A DNA stretch of 64,000 nucleotides, taken from assembly GCF_036014015.1 (NCBI RefSeq), contig NZ_CP107905.1:2046001-2110000 (forward strand), in the 5' to 3' direction. Positions 52,237-61,632 of this stretch are shown piece after piece. The notes beneath the pieces are model-generated. The model was not told the origin of the DNA. It saw only the letters and a program-made list of their open reading frames with translations, and searched no databases. The position numbers and the translations under genes were made by a program. Origin of the DNA: Streptomyces sp. NBC_00457 (lineage in GTDB: Bacteria > Actinomycetota > Actinomycetes > Streptomycetales > Streptomycetaceae). The number at the start of each line of letters is the position of its first letter. The stretch's first letter is position 1.

Positions 52237-53166
52237 ATGATCGAAGCAAGTGAGCTGACGAAGCGGTACGGGGACAAGACGGTCGTCGACCATCTGAGCT
52301 TCACCGTCAAACCGGGTGAGGTGACCGGCTTCCTCGGCCCCAATGGGGCGGGCAAGTCCACCACCATGCGCATGATCATCGGCCTGGACTTCCCCACCGG
52401 GGGTTCGGTCACGGTCAACGGACGCACCTACGCGAAGCACGCCGCGCCGTTGCACGAGATCGGCTCCCTGCTGGAGGCCAAGTCCGTCCATCCGGGGCGT
52501 ACGGCGTTCAACCACCTGATGGCACTCGCGTACACCCACGGCATCGCGCGCAGCCGGGTGGACGAGGTGATGGAGCTGGCCGGGCTGACCAGCGTGGCCG
52601 GCAAGCGCGTGGGCGCCTTCTCGCTGGGCATGGGCCAACGACTCGGCATCGCCGCCGCCCTCCTCGGCGATCCGGCCATCGTCATGCTCGACGAACCGGT
52701 CAACGGCCTGGACCCCGAGGGCGTGCTGTGGGTGCGCAATCTGCTGCGCCGGCTGGCGGACGAGGGACGGGCCGTGATGCTCTCCTCGCACCTGATGAGC
52801 GAGACCGCGATGATCGCCGATCACCTGGTGATCATCGGGCGTGGCCGGCTGCTCGCGGACACCACGGTGGACGACTTCACCCGGCAGGCCGGCGGCGGGG
52901 GCGTGAAGGTCGCCACCACCGAGGCACAGAAGCTGCGTTCGCTGCTGGCCGGCCCGGACGTCACGATCAGTTCCTCCTCCGCCGAGGAACTGGTGGTCTC
53001 CGGACGCGACGCCCATGAGATCGGGGCGATCGCCGCCCAGAACGGGGTGGCGCTGTACGAACTCACCCCGCAGTCCGTCTCCTTGGAGACCGCCTTCATG
53101 GAACTCACCAGCGACGCCGTCGAATACCACAGCGCTCCCGTCGACGCCCCCCGAGAGGCCGCCTGA
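52237..53166 (+). CDS. ABC exporter ATPase (antibiotic-resistance type)
   Basis: ATPase of a two-gene ABC-2 exporter. Seen: Walker A FLGPNGAGKSTTMRMIIGLD, signature FSLGMGQRLGIAAALLG, Walker B IVMLDEPVNGLD, switch His in LSSHLMSETAMIADH, and a C-terminal regulatory stretch. 309 aa from ATG 52237 (GAGGAAGG upstream). Stop overlaps the permease ATG. Followed by a sensor kinase and response regulator, the standard Streptomyces bacitracin/antimicrobial-responsive layout. Confidence 0.95.
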   Translation: MIEASELTKRYGDKTVVDHLSFTVKPGEVTGFLGPNGAGKSTTMRMIIGLDFPTGGSVTVNGRTYAKHAAPLHEIGSLLEAKSVHPGRTAFNHLMALAYTHGIARSRVDEVMELAGLTSVAGKRVGAFSLGMGQRLGIAAALLGDPAIVMLDEPVNGLDPEGVLWVRNLLRRLADEGRAVMLSSHLMSETAMIADHLVIIGRGRLLADTTVDDFTRQAGGGGVKVATTEAQKLRSLLAGPDVTISSSSAEELVVSGRDAHEIGAIAAQNGVALYELTPQSVSLETAFMELTSDAVEYHSAPVDAPREAA

Positions 53167-53999
53167 TGACTGCCACCACCCTTTCCCCCGGCCCTGCTCG
53201 CACGGCGGTGCACAAGGTGACCGGCCGTCGCGTGCTGCGCTCGGAGTGGGCCAAGTTCTGGTCGCTGCGCTCGAGTTGGATCACTCTGGCGGTCGCGCTG
53301 CTCCTGCTGGTCGCCCTCGGGTCGATCGCCTCGGCCACGTACAGTCCCGACGCCGTCCAGGACCAGGGGCCGCCGGGCTCTGGCTCCGGCGACAGTGACG
53401 CGGTCGGTCTGGCCCTGCTCGGCGTGACCTTCGCGTCGCTGGCCGTGGGCGTCCTCGGAGTGCTGATGTCGGCGGGCGAGTACAGCACGGGCATGATCCG
53501 GTCCACACTCGCCGCGGTTCCGCGACGGCTGCTGGTGCTGTGGTCGAAGAGCGCCGTGTTCGGGGTGGTCGCGTTCGTCCTCGCCACGATCGGCGCGCTG
53601 GCCGCGTTCCAGCTGGGCACGCTGGGCCTGGACGGCGAGAAGATCGCGCTGGCCATGGGCGACGACGGTGTGCTGCGCAGCCTGGTGGGCGCCGGCCTCT
53701 ATCTCGGCCTGGTGGGTGTGTTCGGCGTGGCGCTGGGAGTACTGCTGCGCTCCTCCGCCGGGGCCATCGCGGTCCTGGTCGGCATCCTGCTCATCCTCCC
53801 CGGACTGGCCACGCTGCTGCCCGACTCGTGGGAGGACTCGGTCATCCCCTACCTTCCCAGCAACGCGGGATCGGCCATCTACGCCCTGCACGAGTCGGCG
53901 GACTCCCTCTCCCCCGGGGCGGGACTCGCGGTCTTCGCCGGCTGGGTTGCGCTGACGCTCGCCGGAGCGGCGTACCGGCTGGCCCGGACCGACGCCTGA
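53166..53999 (+). CDS. ABC-2 type exporter permease
   Basis: Membrane half of the exporter. Seen: 277 aa, RRVLRSEWAKFWSLRSSWITLAVALLLLVALGSIASATY at the start, then five further hydrophobic helices (LALLGVTFASLAVGVLGVLMSAGEYSTGMIRSTLAAVPRR is a hallmark of this family). ATG 53166 overlaps the ATPase stop. Likely exports a lipid-active or antimicrobial compound. Confidence 0.92.
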   Translation: MTATTLSPGPARTAVHKVTGRRVLRSEWAKFWSLRSSWITLAVALLLLVALGSIASATYSPDAVQDQGPPGSGSGDSDAVGLALLGVTFASLAVGVLGVLMSAGEYSTGMIRSTLAAVPRRLLVLWSKSAVFGVVAFVLATIGALAAFQLGTLGLDGEKIALAMGDDGVLRSLVGAGLYLGLVGVFGVALGVLLRSSAGAIAVLVGILLILPGLATLLPDSWEDSVIPYLPSNAGSAIYALHESADSLSPGAGLAVFAGWVALTLAGAAYRLARTDA

Positions 54000-54016
54000 C
54001 CGGCGCACCGAGGACG

Positions 54017-55399
54017 ATGGGGTTCATGACTCCGCAAGGGGCGTCGGCCTCCAAGGACACCGCCCACACCGCCCAGGGGACGCCGCTCCCGCCGCCCCCT
54101 GGGCTCGACGCCGCCTGGACACACCCGCTTCTGGGCCGTCTGCTCCGCGGGCAGAGCCGGCAGCAGCGGCTGGACCGCCGGCATCCGTGGCTCCTCGACA
54201 CGGCGGTGGTGTTCGTCGTCGCGCTCATCAGCCTCCCCGACCTGCTCTCCAACAGCGACCACGGCCCCTTCGGGGAAACGGCCTACCGCGGCGAGCTGCC
54301 CTCCGGCGTCCCGTTCGTCTTCGCCGCCGCCCTCATCATTCCGCTGTGGTGGCGGCGCAGGGCCCCGGCCGTCACCCTCTTCGTGATCGCGCTGGTGAAC
54401 CTCGCCCAGTGGTCGCTGGGCCTCTGGCAGCAGGCCGGCATCAGCGCGCTCGTCGCCCTGTACAGCCTGGCCCTGCACGGCTCGCTGCGGGCGCTGGGCT
54501 GGGCCGCCGCGCTGACGGTCGTCCAACTCACGCTGGCAGTCGGCGTCCTGGTGCACGTCGACCAACCGCTGCTGGCCCTCTTCTTCATGCTGGGCACGGC
54601 GACGGCCGCTGTCGCCATCGGCCTGACGCTCCGCATCCGCCGGATGTACCTGGCCGCGCTGGAGGACCGTGCCGGGCGCCTGGAGATCGAGCGCGACCAA
54701 CGCGTCCGGCTCACCGCCGCCGCCGAACGCTCCCGGGTCGCGCGCGAGATGCACGACATCGTCGGCCACAACCTCTCCGTCATGGTCGGTGTCGCCGACG
54801 GCGCCGCGACCCTCGCCGCCAACAGGAACGAACAGTCCGCCGAGGCCCTGCGCATCCTCGGCGACACCGGACGGCAGGCCATGGGCGAACTGCGCCGCGT
54901 CCTGGGCGTCCTGCGCGAAGAGCAGGAGGACGTACGCACACTCAGCCCGCAGCCGGGGGTCCGCGACCTGGACGCCCTGCTGGCTCGGGTCCGATCGGCA
55001 GGGCCGACGGTGACCTACCGGACCGTCGGCGACCTCGACGCCCTGGGCGACGGCGTGCAGCTCACCGTGTACCGCATCGTCCAGGAAGCGCTGACCAACA
55101 CGCTCAAGCACGCGGGTACGGGCTCGGCCGCCGAGGTCTCCGTGACCGTCGACGCAGGCAAGATGCGGATACGGATCGCCGACACCGGCGTACCGCCAGG
55201 CGCACGCGTGCCGACGACGCCGGAACCGCGGACCGGCGGCACGGGACACGGCCTGGTCGGCATCCGCCAGCGGGCCGCCATGTACGGCGGAGACGTCACC
55301 ATCGGCCCGCGCGACACCGGCCACGGCTGGATCGTGGACATCGCGCTCGACGTACCGGCCGCCCCCGCTCCGTCGGCATCAGGAGAACACCTGCCATGA
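54017..55399 (+). CDS. Sensor histidine kinase (HisKA_3/DesK-like)
   Basis: Membrane sensor. Seen: Pro-rich N-terminus, about five hydrophobic helices (DTAVVFVVALISLPDLL through LLALFFMLGTATAAVAIGLTL), phospho-acceptor His in VAREMHDIVGHNLSVMVG, and an ATPase domain with VYRIVQEALTNTLKHA, IADTG and GTGHGLVGIRQRAAMYGG. 460 aa from ATG 54017; ATG 54026 is also possible. Stop overlaps the response-regulator start (ATGA). Adjacent exporter genes suggest it senses the exported compound or envelope stress. Confidence 0.95.
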   Translation: MGFMTPQGASASKDTAHTAQGTPLPPPPGLDAAWTHPLLGRLLRGQSRQQRLDRRHPWLLDTAVVFVVALISLPDLLSNSDHGPFGETAYRGELPSGVPFVFAAALIIPLWWRRRAPAVTLFVIALVNLAQWSLGLWQQAGISALVALYSLALHGSLRALGWAAALTVVQLTLAVGVLVHVDQPLLALFFMLGTATAAVAIGLTLRIRRMYLAALEDRAGRLEIERDQRVRLTAAAERSRVAREMHDIVGHNLSVMVGVADGAATLAANRNEQSAEALRILGDTGRQAMGELRRVLGVLREEQEDVRTLSPQPGVRDLDALLARVRSAGPTVTYRTVGDLDALGDGVQLTVYRIVQEALTNTLKHAGTGSAAEVSVTVDAGKMRIRIADTGVPPGARVPTTPEPRTGGTGHGLVGIRQRAAMYGGDVTIGPRDTGHGWIVDIALDVPAAPAPSASGEHLP

Positions 55400-56064
55400 C
55401 CACCGTGCTCATCGCCGACGACCAGCCCCTGCAGCGCATGGGCTTCCGCATGCTCCTCGAGGGCACCCCCGGCCTCACCCCGGTCGGCGAGGCCGCACAC
55501 GGCTCCGAAGCCGTCCGCCTCGCCGCCGAACTGCGGCCCGACGTCGTCCTCATGGACATCCGCATGCCCGGCATGGACGGCCTCGAAGCGACCCGCCGCA
55601 TCACCGCCACCGGCGGCCGCACCCGCGTCCTCATCGTGACCACCTTCGACCTCGACGAGTACGCCCACGACGGACTGCGCGCCGGAGCCAGCGGCTTCCT
55701 CCTCAAGGACGCCCGTCCCGAGGAACTCGTGGCGGGCATCCACGCGGTCGCGAGCGGCGACGCCATCGTGGCCCCCAGCCTGACCCGGCGCCTGCTGGAC
55801 GCCTACGCCCACCAGGTCCTCGCACCCACCGGCGCCCCCGCGCCCGCGGACCCCCGGTTGCGGACGCTCAGCGACCGCGAACGCGAGGTCCTGGTCGCCA
55901 TCGGCCAGGGCTGGACGAACACGGAGATCGCCGAACGGCTCCACCTCACCGAGTCCACGGTGAAGAAGCACGTCGGACGTGTCCTGGCCAAGATCGGGGC
56001 GCGCGACCGCATCCAGGCCGTGATCACGGCGTACGACGCCGGGCTGGTCAGAGCCAAGCAGTGA
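55396..56064 (+). CDS. LuxR-family (NarL type) response regulator
   Basis: DNA-binding partner of the sensor. Seen: receiver domain with acidic pair ADDQ, phospho-Asp in VVLMDIRMPGMDG, Thr and Lys in VTTF and LLKDARPEEL; then a LuxR HTH LSDREREVLVAIGQGWTNTEIAERLHLTESTVKKHVGRVLAKIGARDRIQAV. 222 aa. Probable binder of the 24-bp palindrome at 52099-52122 (inference). Confidence 0.96.
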   Translation: MTTVLIADDQPLQRMGFRMLLEGTPGLTPVGEAAHGSEAVRLAAELRPDVVLMDIRMPGMDGLEATRRITATGGRTRVLIVTTFDLDEYAHDGLRAGASGFLLKDARPEELVAGIHAVASGDAIVAPSLTRRLLDAYAHQVLAPTGAPAPADPRLRTLSDREREVLVAIGQGWTNTEIAERLHLTESTVKKHVGRVLAKIGARDRIQAVITAYDAGLVRAKQ

Positions 56065-56080
56065 CGGCCGGAGCCGTCCG

Positions 56081-57478
56081 TCATCCGCTCGCGAGCGTGT
56101 CCAGCAGCCAGTCGCGCCGTACGCACTGCTCCAGTGCGAAGGAGTCGGCCAGGGCGAGCACGTCGTCGTCACCGAGACCCCGGAAGAGTGCGGCGTACTC
56201 CTCGACCAGCGGCTGGCCGAGGAGGATGTGCCGCAGGAGGACGTCCATCCACTGCCGGGTGCTGAACGGCTGGGGAGAGAAGCCGGGGAACTCGTCGATC
56301 ACGAGGTGTTCGAGCGGCTTGGCCAGCTCGCGGATCTCGCCATCCGGGGAACTCCAGGCCTCCGCCCCCAGGCGGTGCTTCTTCGCCATGAACGCGCCGA
56401 AGTGGCGGTGGTAGGGGCTGTCCGGCGTGGTGTGGACGAGCCCTTGCAGACCGACGTCCTTGTAGGTCCAGATGGACCAGCTCGCCTCGTGCCGGCGGTA
56501 GATCTCCAGCTGGTCGGCGAGCAGTTGTGCGCACTGCTCGTCCCGCGTCGGGTCGCCGGTGTACACCGGGCCGAACTCACCGATCCAGATCGGGGTGCCG
56601 GTCTTGCGCATGTACGCGGTGCGGCGCAGGAAGGCGTCCTCGACCTGTTCCTTGCCGGTCCAGATGCCGTCCGTGTGACCGGGGTAGCCGCCGCTGCGCG
56701 CGAAGCCGGCGCGTGCGTAGTCGTGGCAGGTGTAGACGGTGTTGTCGATGGGGTCGCCGAAGATGTCGAAGTCGGTGGAGTAGTGGTTGCCGTCGAGGAA
56801 GAGGATGTGGTGCGGGTCGACCGAGCGGATCGCTCCCGCGAGGCGGTGGTAGAAGGCGGGCAGCACCTGCCCTGACTCGTCGGCGGGCTCGTTGACCGGG
56901 TTGTAGCCGGCCACCCACGGATTGTCCTTGTAGCGGTCCGCGATGACCTCCCACAAGTGCACCACCCGGTCCTGGAAGTGCGGGTGCGTCCACAACAGCG
57001 CCACGTGCGTGGGGTTGTCGGAGTGCCACTGGCGGTTCTGGGCGCCGGGCAGGGAGTGCAGGTCGAGGACGGTGTAGATGCCGTGCCGCGCGCAGAGTTC
57101 CACCACGCGGTCGAGCCGGGCGAAGCCCTCCTCGCGGATCTCGAACGGGCGGGCATCGTCCTCGAAGTGGCGGTAGTTGACCGGCAAGCGCAGGCAGTTG
57201 ACGCCCTTGGAGGCGAGCAGCGCGGCGTCGGCCTCGTCGAAGAAGACGGTCAGGAGCCGGTCGAAGAACAGCTCGTAGCGGCGCTCGCCGAGGACCTCCC
57301 GTACCGCTGAACGCATGGCGGCTTCGTTGCCCGGAAAGCCGGTGATGAAGTTCTCCATGTTCATCCAGCCGCCGAGTCCGGCGCCCTTGAGCCGGACCGT
57401 AGTGCCGTCGTGCGTCTGAAGCCGGGTGCCGGAGACCCTCAGCAGCGGGCTTGGGGCAGAGGAAAGTGTCGTCGCCAA
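56081..57478 (-). CDS. GH5-like glycoside hydrolase, cytoplasmic
   Basis: TIM-barrel glycosidase of clan A. Seen: LKGAGLGGWMNMENFITGFPG, LRLPVNYRHFEDD, VLDLHSLPGAQN, acid/base Glu in VAGYNPVNEPADE and nucleophile Glu in IWIGEFGPVYTG. 465 aa and no signal peptide, so it acts inside the cell on imported glycosides. Last gene of a minus-strand operon with GH42, a secreted propeller protein and a sugar importer. Exact bond (beta-glucoside, xyloside or other) cannot be told. Confidence 0.9.
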   Translation of the reverse strand: MATTLSSAPSPLLRVSGTRLQTHDGTTVRLKGAGLGGWMNMENFITGFPGNEAAMRSAVREVLGERRYELFFDRLLTVFFDEADAALLASKGVNCLRLPVNYRHFEDDARPFEIREEGFARLDRVVELCARHGIYTVLDLHSLPGAQNRQWHSDNPTHVALLWTHPHFQDRVVHLWEVIADRYKDNPWVAGYNPVNEPADESGQVLPAFYHRLAGAIRSVDPHHILFLDGNHYSTDFDIFGDPIDNTVYTCHDYARAGFARSGGYPGHTDGIWTGKEQVEDAFLRRTAYMRKTGTPIWIGEFGPVYTGDPTRDEQCAQLLADQLEIYRRHEASWSIWTYKDVGLQGLVHTTPDSPYHRHFGAFMAKKHRLGAEAWSSPDGEIRELAKPLEHLVIDEFPGFSPQPFSTRQWMDVLLRHILLGQPLVEEYAALFRGLGDDDVLALADSFALEQCVRRDWLLDTLASG

Positions 57479-57533
57479 AACGGGGGGATCCTTCGTGATG
57501 TGGAGACGGATGAGGTTCGGTGGTGGCGCGCCT

Positions 57534-59654
57534 TCAGGCTGAAGTGACTTCGTCGTCGACGCCGACGAAGACCCGTACGTCCCAGGCGCCCAGGCGCAGG
57601 GCCGTGCCGGCCGGTGCGGCGGTGCCGTCCAGTACGTCGGTCAGCGCCATCGGTGCCGTGACATGCGCCGGGTCCCAGCTCCAGTTGTGGAGGACGTGGA
57701 CGCGGCGTCCGTCCGGGGAGACGCCGGTGGTGGCCGTGACCGACGACGGCAGGTCCCGCCAGCCGCTGCGCGGGGCGGGCGCCAGCCAGTCGGCCAGCGC
57801 GCGGGCGAGGTCGCGGCCGGGAACCGTGCCGACGCAGGTGACCCGGCCCGCACCGTGGCGGCGGGTGGTGACGGCCGGCCAGCGGCCGAAGTGCGGATGG
57901 TCGTACGCCGCGAGCACCTCGGCGTCCAGGGCGGTGAGTCCGTCCACCCAGCGGGTGGCCGTGGCCGGTTCCGGCAGTCGCAGCGGGCTGCCGGGCGTCG
58001 CGCGCAGCGGGATGTCGGCCGCCAGGTTGCTGAACTCCTCGTAGCTCGCCCCGGCGGCTTCGACGAGCCGTCCCGGCGCCGGTTCCTGGCGCGCCCGGGC
58101 CTCGTGGTCGGCGTATCCCGTGCGCGGCCCGAGCACCAGGTGGCCGCCCGCGTGTGCGTAGGCCGCTAGCCAGTCCAGTGTGCTGTCGGCGGCCAGGTAC
58201 AGCGCGGGGACGACGAGGACGGGGTGGCGGCGTGCCGCCTCCTCGGGGCTCGGGCCGGGGCGTTCGCCGCTCGGATCGTGCAGTTGACGGGCGTGCACGA
58301 GCCGGACCTGGCGGCCCGCCTCGAAGGCGCCGCGGTAGAAGGGGTCGAAGATCCCGTGGTAGGCGTTCGCGTCGGGCCCGCCGTCGGGGTCGGCCAGCGG
58401 CGGGTACTTCTGCATCAGCCACTTGCTCGGCGTCGAGTAGACCATGGTGAGGTCCGCGTCCGGTTCGAGGCCGGCGACCAGGGGCCCCGCGGCCTCCAAC
58501 TCGCCTCCCAGGCGGGCCAGTTCGTCGTACGTCCGACCGGGTCTGCCACTGTGCGGGAGGATGCCGCCCACATAGGTCTCGGCCCCGAAGTGCAGGGTGT
58601 GCCAGTGCCAGTACTCGACCATCCGCGCCCCGCGCGCGACCAGCGCCCAGGCCGCCTGGCGCCACTGGCCGTCGTAGGCGGGGCGGTTGGCCCAGGGCGG
58701 GCCGATGGTGCCGGCGTTGGTCTCGGTGACCAGGAACGGGGCCTGGCGCGAGGAGTACATCCAGTCCCCGAGCTGGGCGACGGACCAAGCGCGCTCGCCG
58801 TGGAGCAGGGCGTCCTGCATGCCGTAGTAGGGGTTGCCCGCGGCGATGTCCAGGGCCTCGTTCAGTTCGTGGTCCTCCACTCCCGGGCGGGGATATGAGA
58901 GGCAGGTGGTGACGAACTGCTCGGGCAGGGCGTACTCGCGGACGATGTCGGTCTGCCAGGCGATGAACTCGGTGGTCAGCCCGGCCTGGAACTCCCGCCA
59001 GGCGACGTCGTACTGCGGCTGGGTGTTGCCGTCCGGCCTCCACAGATCGGCCCAGGTGGCCAGGCGGTGCGACCAGTAGACCAGGCCCCACTCGCGGTTG
59101 AGGGTCTCCACGTCGCCGTACTTGTGGCGAAGGTGGTCGGTGAACCGCTGGAAGACGCCGTGGTTGTGGAAGAGCTCAAGGCCGGGCTCGTTGTCCACCT
59201 GGAAGCCGATGACCGCCGGGTGGCGGGCGTAACGGGCGAGGATGCGGCGGACCACCCGCTCGGCGTGGAAGAGGAAGGCGGGGTGGGTGTAGTCGACCTC
59301 CTGGCGGGCGCCCCAGGGGATGCGCTCGCCGGTGCGCCGCTCACCCGCGATCTCCGGGTACTGGCGTGCCAGCCAGGGCGGGACCGCGTAGGTCGGGGTG
59401 CCCAGGATGACGGAGATACCGCGTTCGTGGGCGCCGTCGAGGACCGGCTGGAGCCAGTCGAGGTCGAAGACGTCGTTCTCCGGCTCCCAGGTCGACCAGA
59501 CCGACTCGCCGACCCGGATGACGCTGAAGTGCGCCTCGGCCATCAGGTCGAGGTCGTTCTTGAGCTGCTCCTCGGCCTGTTCGCTGCCGTAGGGCGGCCG
59601 GTACTCGTGGTAGTACGCGGCGCCGAAGAGAACGCGGGCGGGCAGGTCCGCCAT
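57534..59654 (-). CDS. GH42 beta-galactosidase
   Basis: Cytoplasmic beta-galactosidase (or alpha-L-arabinopyranosidase, also known in GH42). Seen: VLFGAAYYHEYRPP start of the barrel, acid/base Glu in IGFQVDNEPGLELF, nucleophile Glu in FLVTETNAGTIGPPWANRPAYDGQWRQAAW, then the trimerisation domain (VLVVPALYLAADSTLDWLAAYAHAGGHLVLGPRTGY) and C-terminal beta domain. ATG 59654 follows AGGAGG and gives 706 aa; upstream residues are not conserved. Coupled in order with the propeller protein and GH5. Confidence 0.95.
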   Translation of the reverse strand: MADLPARVLFGAAYYHEYRPPYGSEQAEEQLKNDLDLMAEAHFSVIRVGESVWSTWEPENDVFDLDWLQPVLDGAHERGISVILGTPTYAVPPWLARQYPEIAGERRTGERIPWGARQEVDYTHPAFLFHAERVVRRILARYARHPAVIGFQVDNEPGLELFHNHGVFQRFTDHLRHKYGDVETLNREWGLVYWSHRLATWADLWRPDGNTQPQYDVAWREFQAGLTTEFIAWQTDIVREYALPEQFVTTCLSYPRPGVEDHELNEALDIAAGNPYYGMQDALLHGERAWSVAQLGDWMYSSRQAPFLVTETNAGTIGPPWANRPAYDGQWRQAAWALVARGARMVEYWHWHTLHFGAETYVGGILPHSGRPGRTYDELARLGGELEAAGPLVAGLEPDADLTMVYSTPSKWLMQKYPPLADPDGGPDANAYHGIFDPFYRGAFEAGRQVRLVHARQLHDPSGERPGPSPEEAARRHPVLVVPALYLAADSTLDWLAAYAHAGGHLVLGPRTGYADHEARARQEPAPGRLVEAAGASYEEFSNLAADIPLRATPGSPLRLPEPATATRWVDGLTALDAEVLAAYDHPHFGRWPAVTTRRHGAGRVTCVGTVPGRDLARALADWLAPAPRSGWRDLPSSVTATTGVSPDGRRVHVLHNWSWDPAHVTAPMALTDVLDGTAAPAGTALRLGAWDVRVFVGVDDEVTSA

Positions 59655-59717
59655 GAAGTGGGCCTCCTGAAGGCAGAGTTGGTGCACGGGGGCGGCGGGG
59701 AAGACTGCTCCCGCGGA

Positions 59718-61598
59718 TCAGCTGCCGTTGGCCGGCTGGCTGTAGGTGGTCCCGTCGATGGTCGTGGTGAGCGTGCCGACCGCCTGGAAGTCGTTCCTGA
59801 GCATCGCGGACGGGCCGAGCGTGAAGCCTTCCGGGCCGGTGCGCTTGGTGCCCGTGTGCCGGCCGGACAGCTTCAGGTCCTCGGTCCACGTGACGCAGGC
59901 CAGGGCCGTGGCGGTGCCGGGCGTGCAGCCGAGCACCGAGTTGGAGACGCGCTCGACCTTCTCGGTGCCGTCGATGATGTGCGTACCGTCGTCGCTGTAG
60001 TTGCGGTACTCGACGGCGATGCCGATCGTCTGGGTGCCGGCGCTGTTGTTGGCGATCCGGACGGTCGCCGAGCCCTGGACCTTGCCGCGCAGGGTGTACG
60101 TCCCGGTCGGCACCGGCTTCGGCTGCTGCGGAGGTGTGTTCGGGTCGTAGGGCCGGCCCCAGGTCCGGTCGGAGACCGGCGCTGGAGTCACGGGCGCGCT
60201 GGGCTCGAAGTCCGGGAAGCGGGCGATCATCAGCCGGCTGTTGCGGCCTCCGGGTTCCGTCGAGTCGGCGCAGCGGTGCGGTGTCGGATTGGCGCCGCAG
60301 GCCAGGTTCTCGGTGTAGACGACGGCGGTGCTGTCGGCGAGCCACGCCGGGTCGGCGGCGGCGTTCCAGTTCGGGTCGGATCCGGCGTTGATCTGGAAGC
60401 CGCGGCCGGTCGCGGGGTCGACGAGCCAGGGCGAGAAGAAGCGGCGGTTGCCCGCGTTGCGGATTCCGGAGACGTAGGGGGCGGTGCTCAGTTGGGCGGT
60501 GAGCGGTGGGATGCCGGGCATGCCGGAGATGAAGTCGAGGCGTCCGGAGCCGTTGACCTCTTCGGCGAGCAGCCACTTGCCGTCGGGCGACATGGCCATC
60601 GGGTCGGTGTAGTGGGCGTTCCGGGTGATCGGCCGAGAGGCGCCGGTGGCCAGGTCGGTGGCCCAGGCGTCCATGCTGTCGGAGTTCAGGCTCTGGATGC
60701 CGAGGGTCTCCCGTCCGTCGGCGGTCCAGCCGCGCGGCTCGCCGACCATTCCGGCCTGGTTGAATCGCAGGCGGTTCCCGTTCTCGACGGCCATGGGCTG
60801 GTAGGCCGCCGCCGGGTTCTGCAGCACCGAGACGTTGGTGAGGTGGTAGCGCCCCATCTCCTGGTCGTAGGCGAGTCGGCCGACGTACGGGACGATGGTG
60901 AGGACCCTGAAGTCGACGACGTTGAACAGGAAGTGCTCACCGTCGGGACTCAGCCGCCACTCCCTGCCGTTGTTGACACCCTGCTCGTCCCGCTGGAAGA
61001 GCGGCCTGTCGTTCCAGTAGATGGGGGTGATGCGGGTGTTGGCCGGGGTGCAGCGCGGGTCGGTGACGGCGTACGTCGCTCCGTCGGCGCCGCACTCCAG
61101 GATGCCGTTGCTGACCAGGACGCGCTTGCGGTCGGGCAGTTCGTTCGCCGGTGGGTAGACGAGCTGGCTGGTGTCGATCTCGGAGCCGTAGGAGACCCCG
61201 CAGGTGACGCACTTCCACGCCTCGCCGTTCGGGAAGGTGGTGCCGTCGGTGCGGACCACCAGGACCTGATTGCCGCTGTAGACGCTCGCCGGGCCCGAGG
61301 CCGGCGCCCCGGCGTAGGTGATGCCCAGGAACACGTACTTCGGGTCCCTGGCGGGGCCGGGTGTTCCGATCCCGCCCCAGTCGGCCGAGACACAGCCGGT
61401 GGGATGCGTGCACACGCCGTCCTGCGGGACGGTCGGCGGCACCGGCAGTTCCTTGATGTCGACCCGGGGTCGATTCGTACTCGACGCGTCCGCGTCTGCG
61501 GCCATGGACGGCGGGGGGCCGGACAGAGCCGCGGCGAGCGCCATTACGACGGCCGCGGTGCCTCGCGCGAGGGTGGAACGCACACTCCGAACTCTCAT
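59718..61598 (-). CDS. Secreted beta-propeller (PD40/TolB-like) protein, possible saponin hydrolase
   Basis: Extracellular protein of 626 aa. Seen: Sec signal peptide ending near SMAADADA, then repeated propeller-type strands (WRLSPDGEHFLFN, GWTADGRETLGIQS, MAMSPDGKWLLAEEV, PAWLADSTAVVYTEN) and several Cys pairs. The N-terminal part (CTHPTGCVSADWGG, RTDGTTFPNGEAWKCVTCGV) recalls fungal saponin hydrolases that cut the sugar from soyasaponin; this resemblance is from memory and unverified. The C-terminal 120 residues form a separate beta-rich domain. In an operon with GH42, GH5 and a sugar importer, it may release the sugar chain outside the cell. Confidence 0.7.
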   Translation of the reverse strand: MRVRSVRSTLARGTAAVVMALAAALSGPPPSMAADADASSTNRPRVDIKELPVPPTVPQDGVCTHPTGCVSADWGGIGTPGPARDPKYVFLGITYAGAPASGPASVYSGNQVLVVRTDGTTFPNGEAWKCVTCGVSYGSEIDTSQLVYPPANELPDRKRVLVSNGILECGADGATYAVTDPRCTPANTRITPIYWNDRPLFQRDEQGVNNGREWRLSPDGEHFLFNVVDFRVLTIVPYVGRLAYDQEMGRYHLTNVSVLQNPAAAYQPMAVENGNRLRFNQAGMVGEPRGWTADGRETLGIQSLNSDSMDAWATDLATGASRPITRNAHYTDPMAMSPDGKWLLAEEVNGSGRLDFISGMPGIPPLTAQLSTAPYVSGIRNAGNRRFFSPWLVDPATGRGFQINAGSDPNWNAAADPAWLADSTAVVYTENLACGANPTPHRCADSTEPGGRNSRLMIARFPDFEPSAPVTPAPVSDRTWGRPYDPNTPPQQPKPVPTGTYTLRGKVQGSATVRIANNSAGTQTIGIAVEYRNYSDDGTHIIDGTEKVERVSNSVLGCTPGTATALACVTWTEDLKLSGRHTGTKRTGPEGFTLGPSAMLRNDFQAVGTLTTTIDGTTYSQPANGS

Positions 61599-61632
61599 GA
61601 TCGTTGCAGCTTCCTCTCCGGACGTCGCGTGG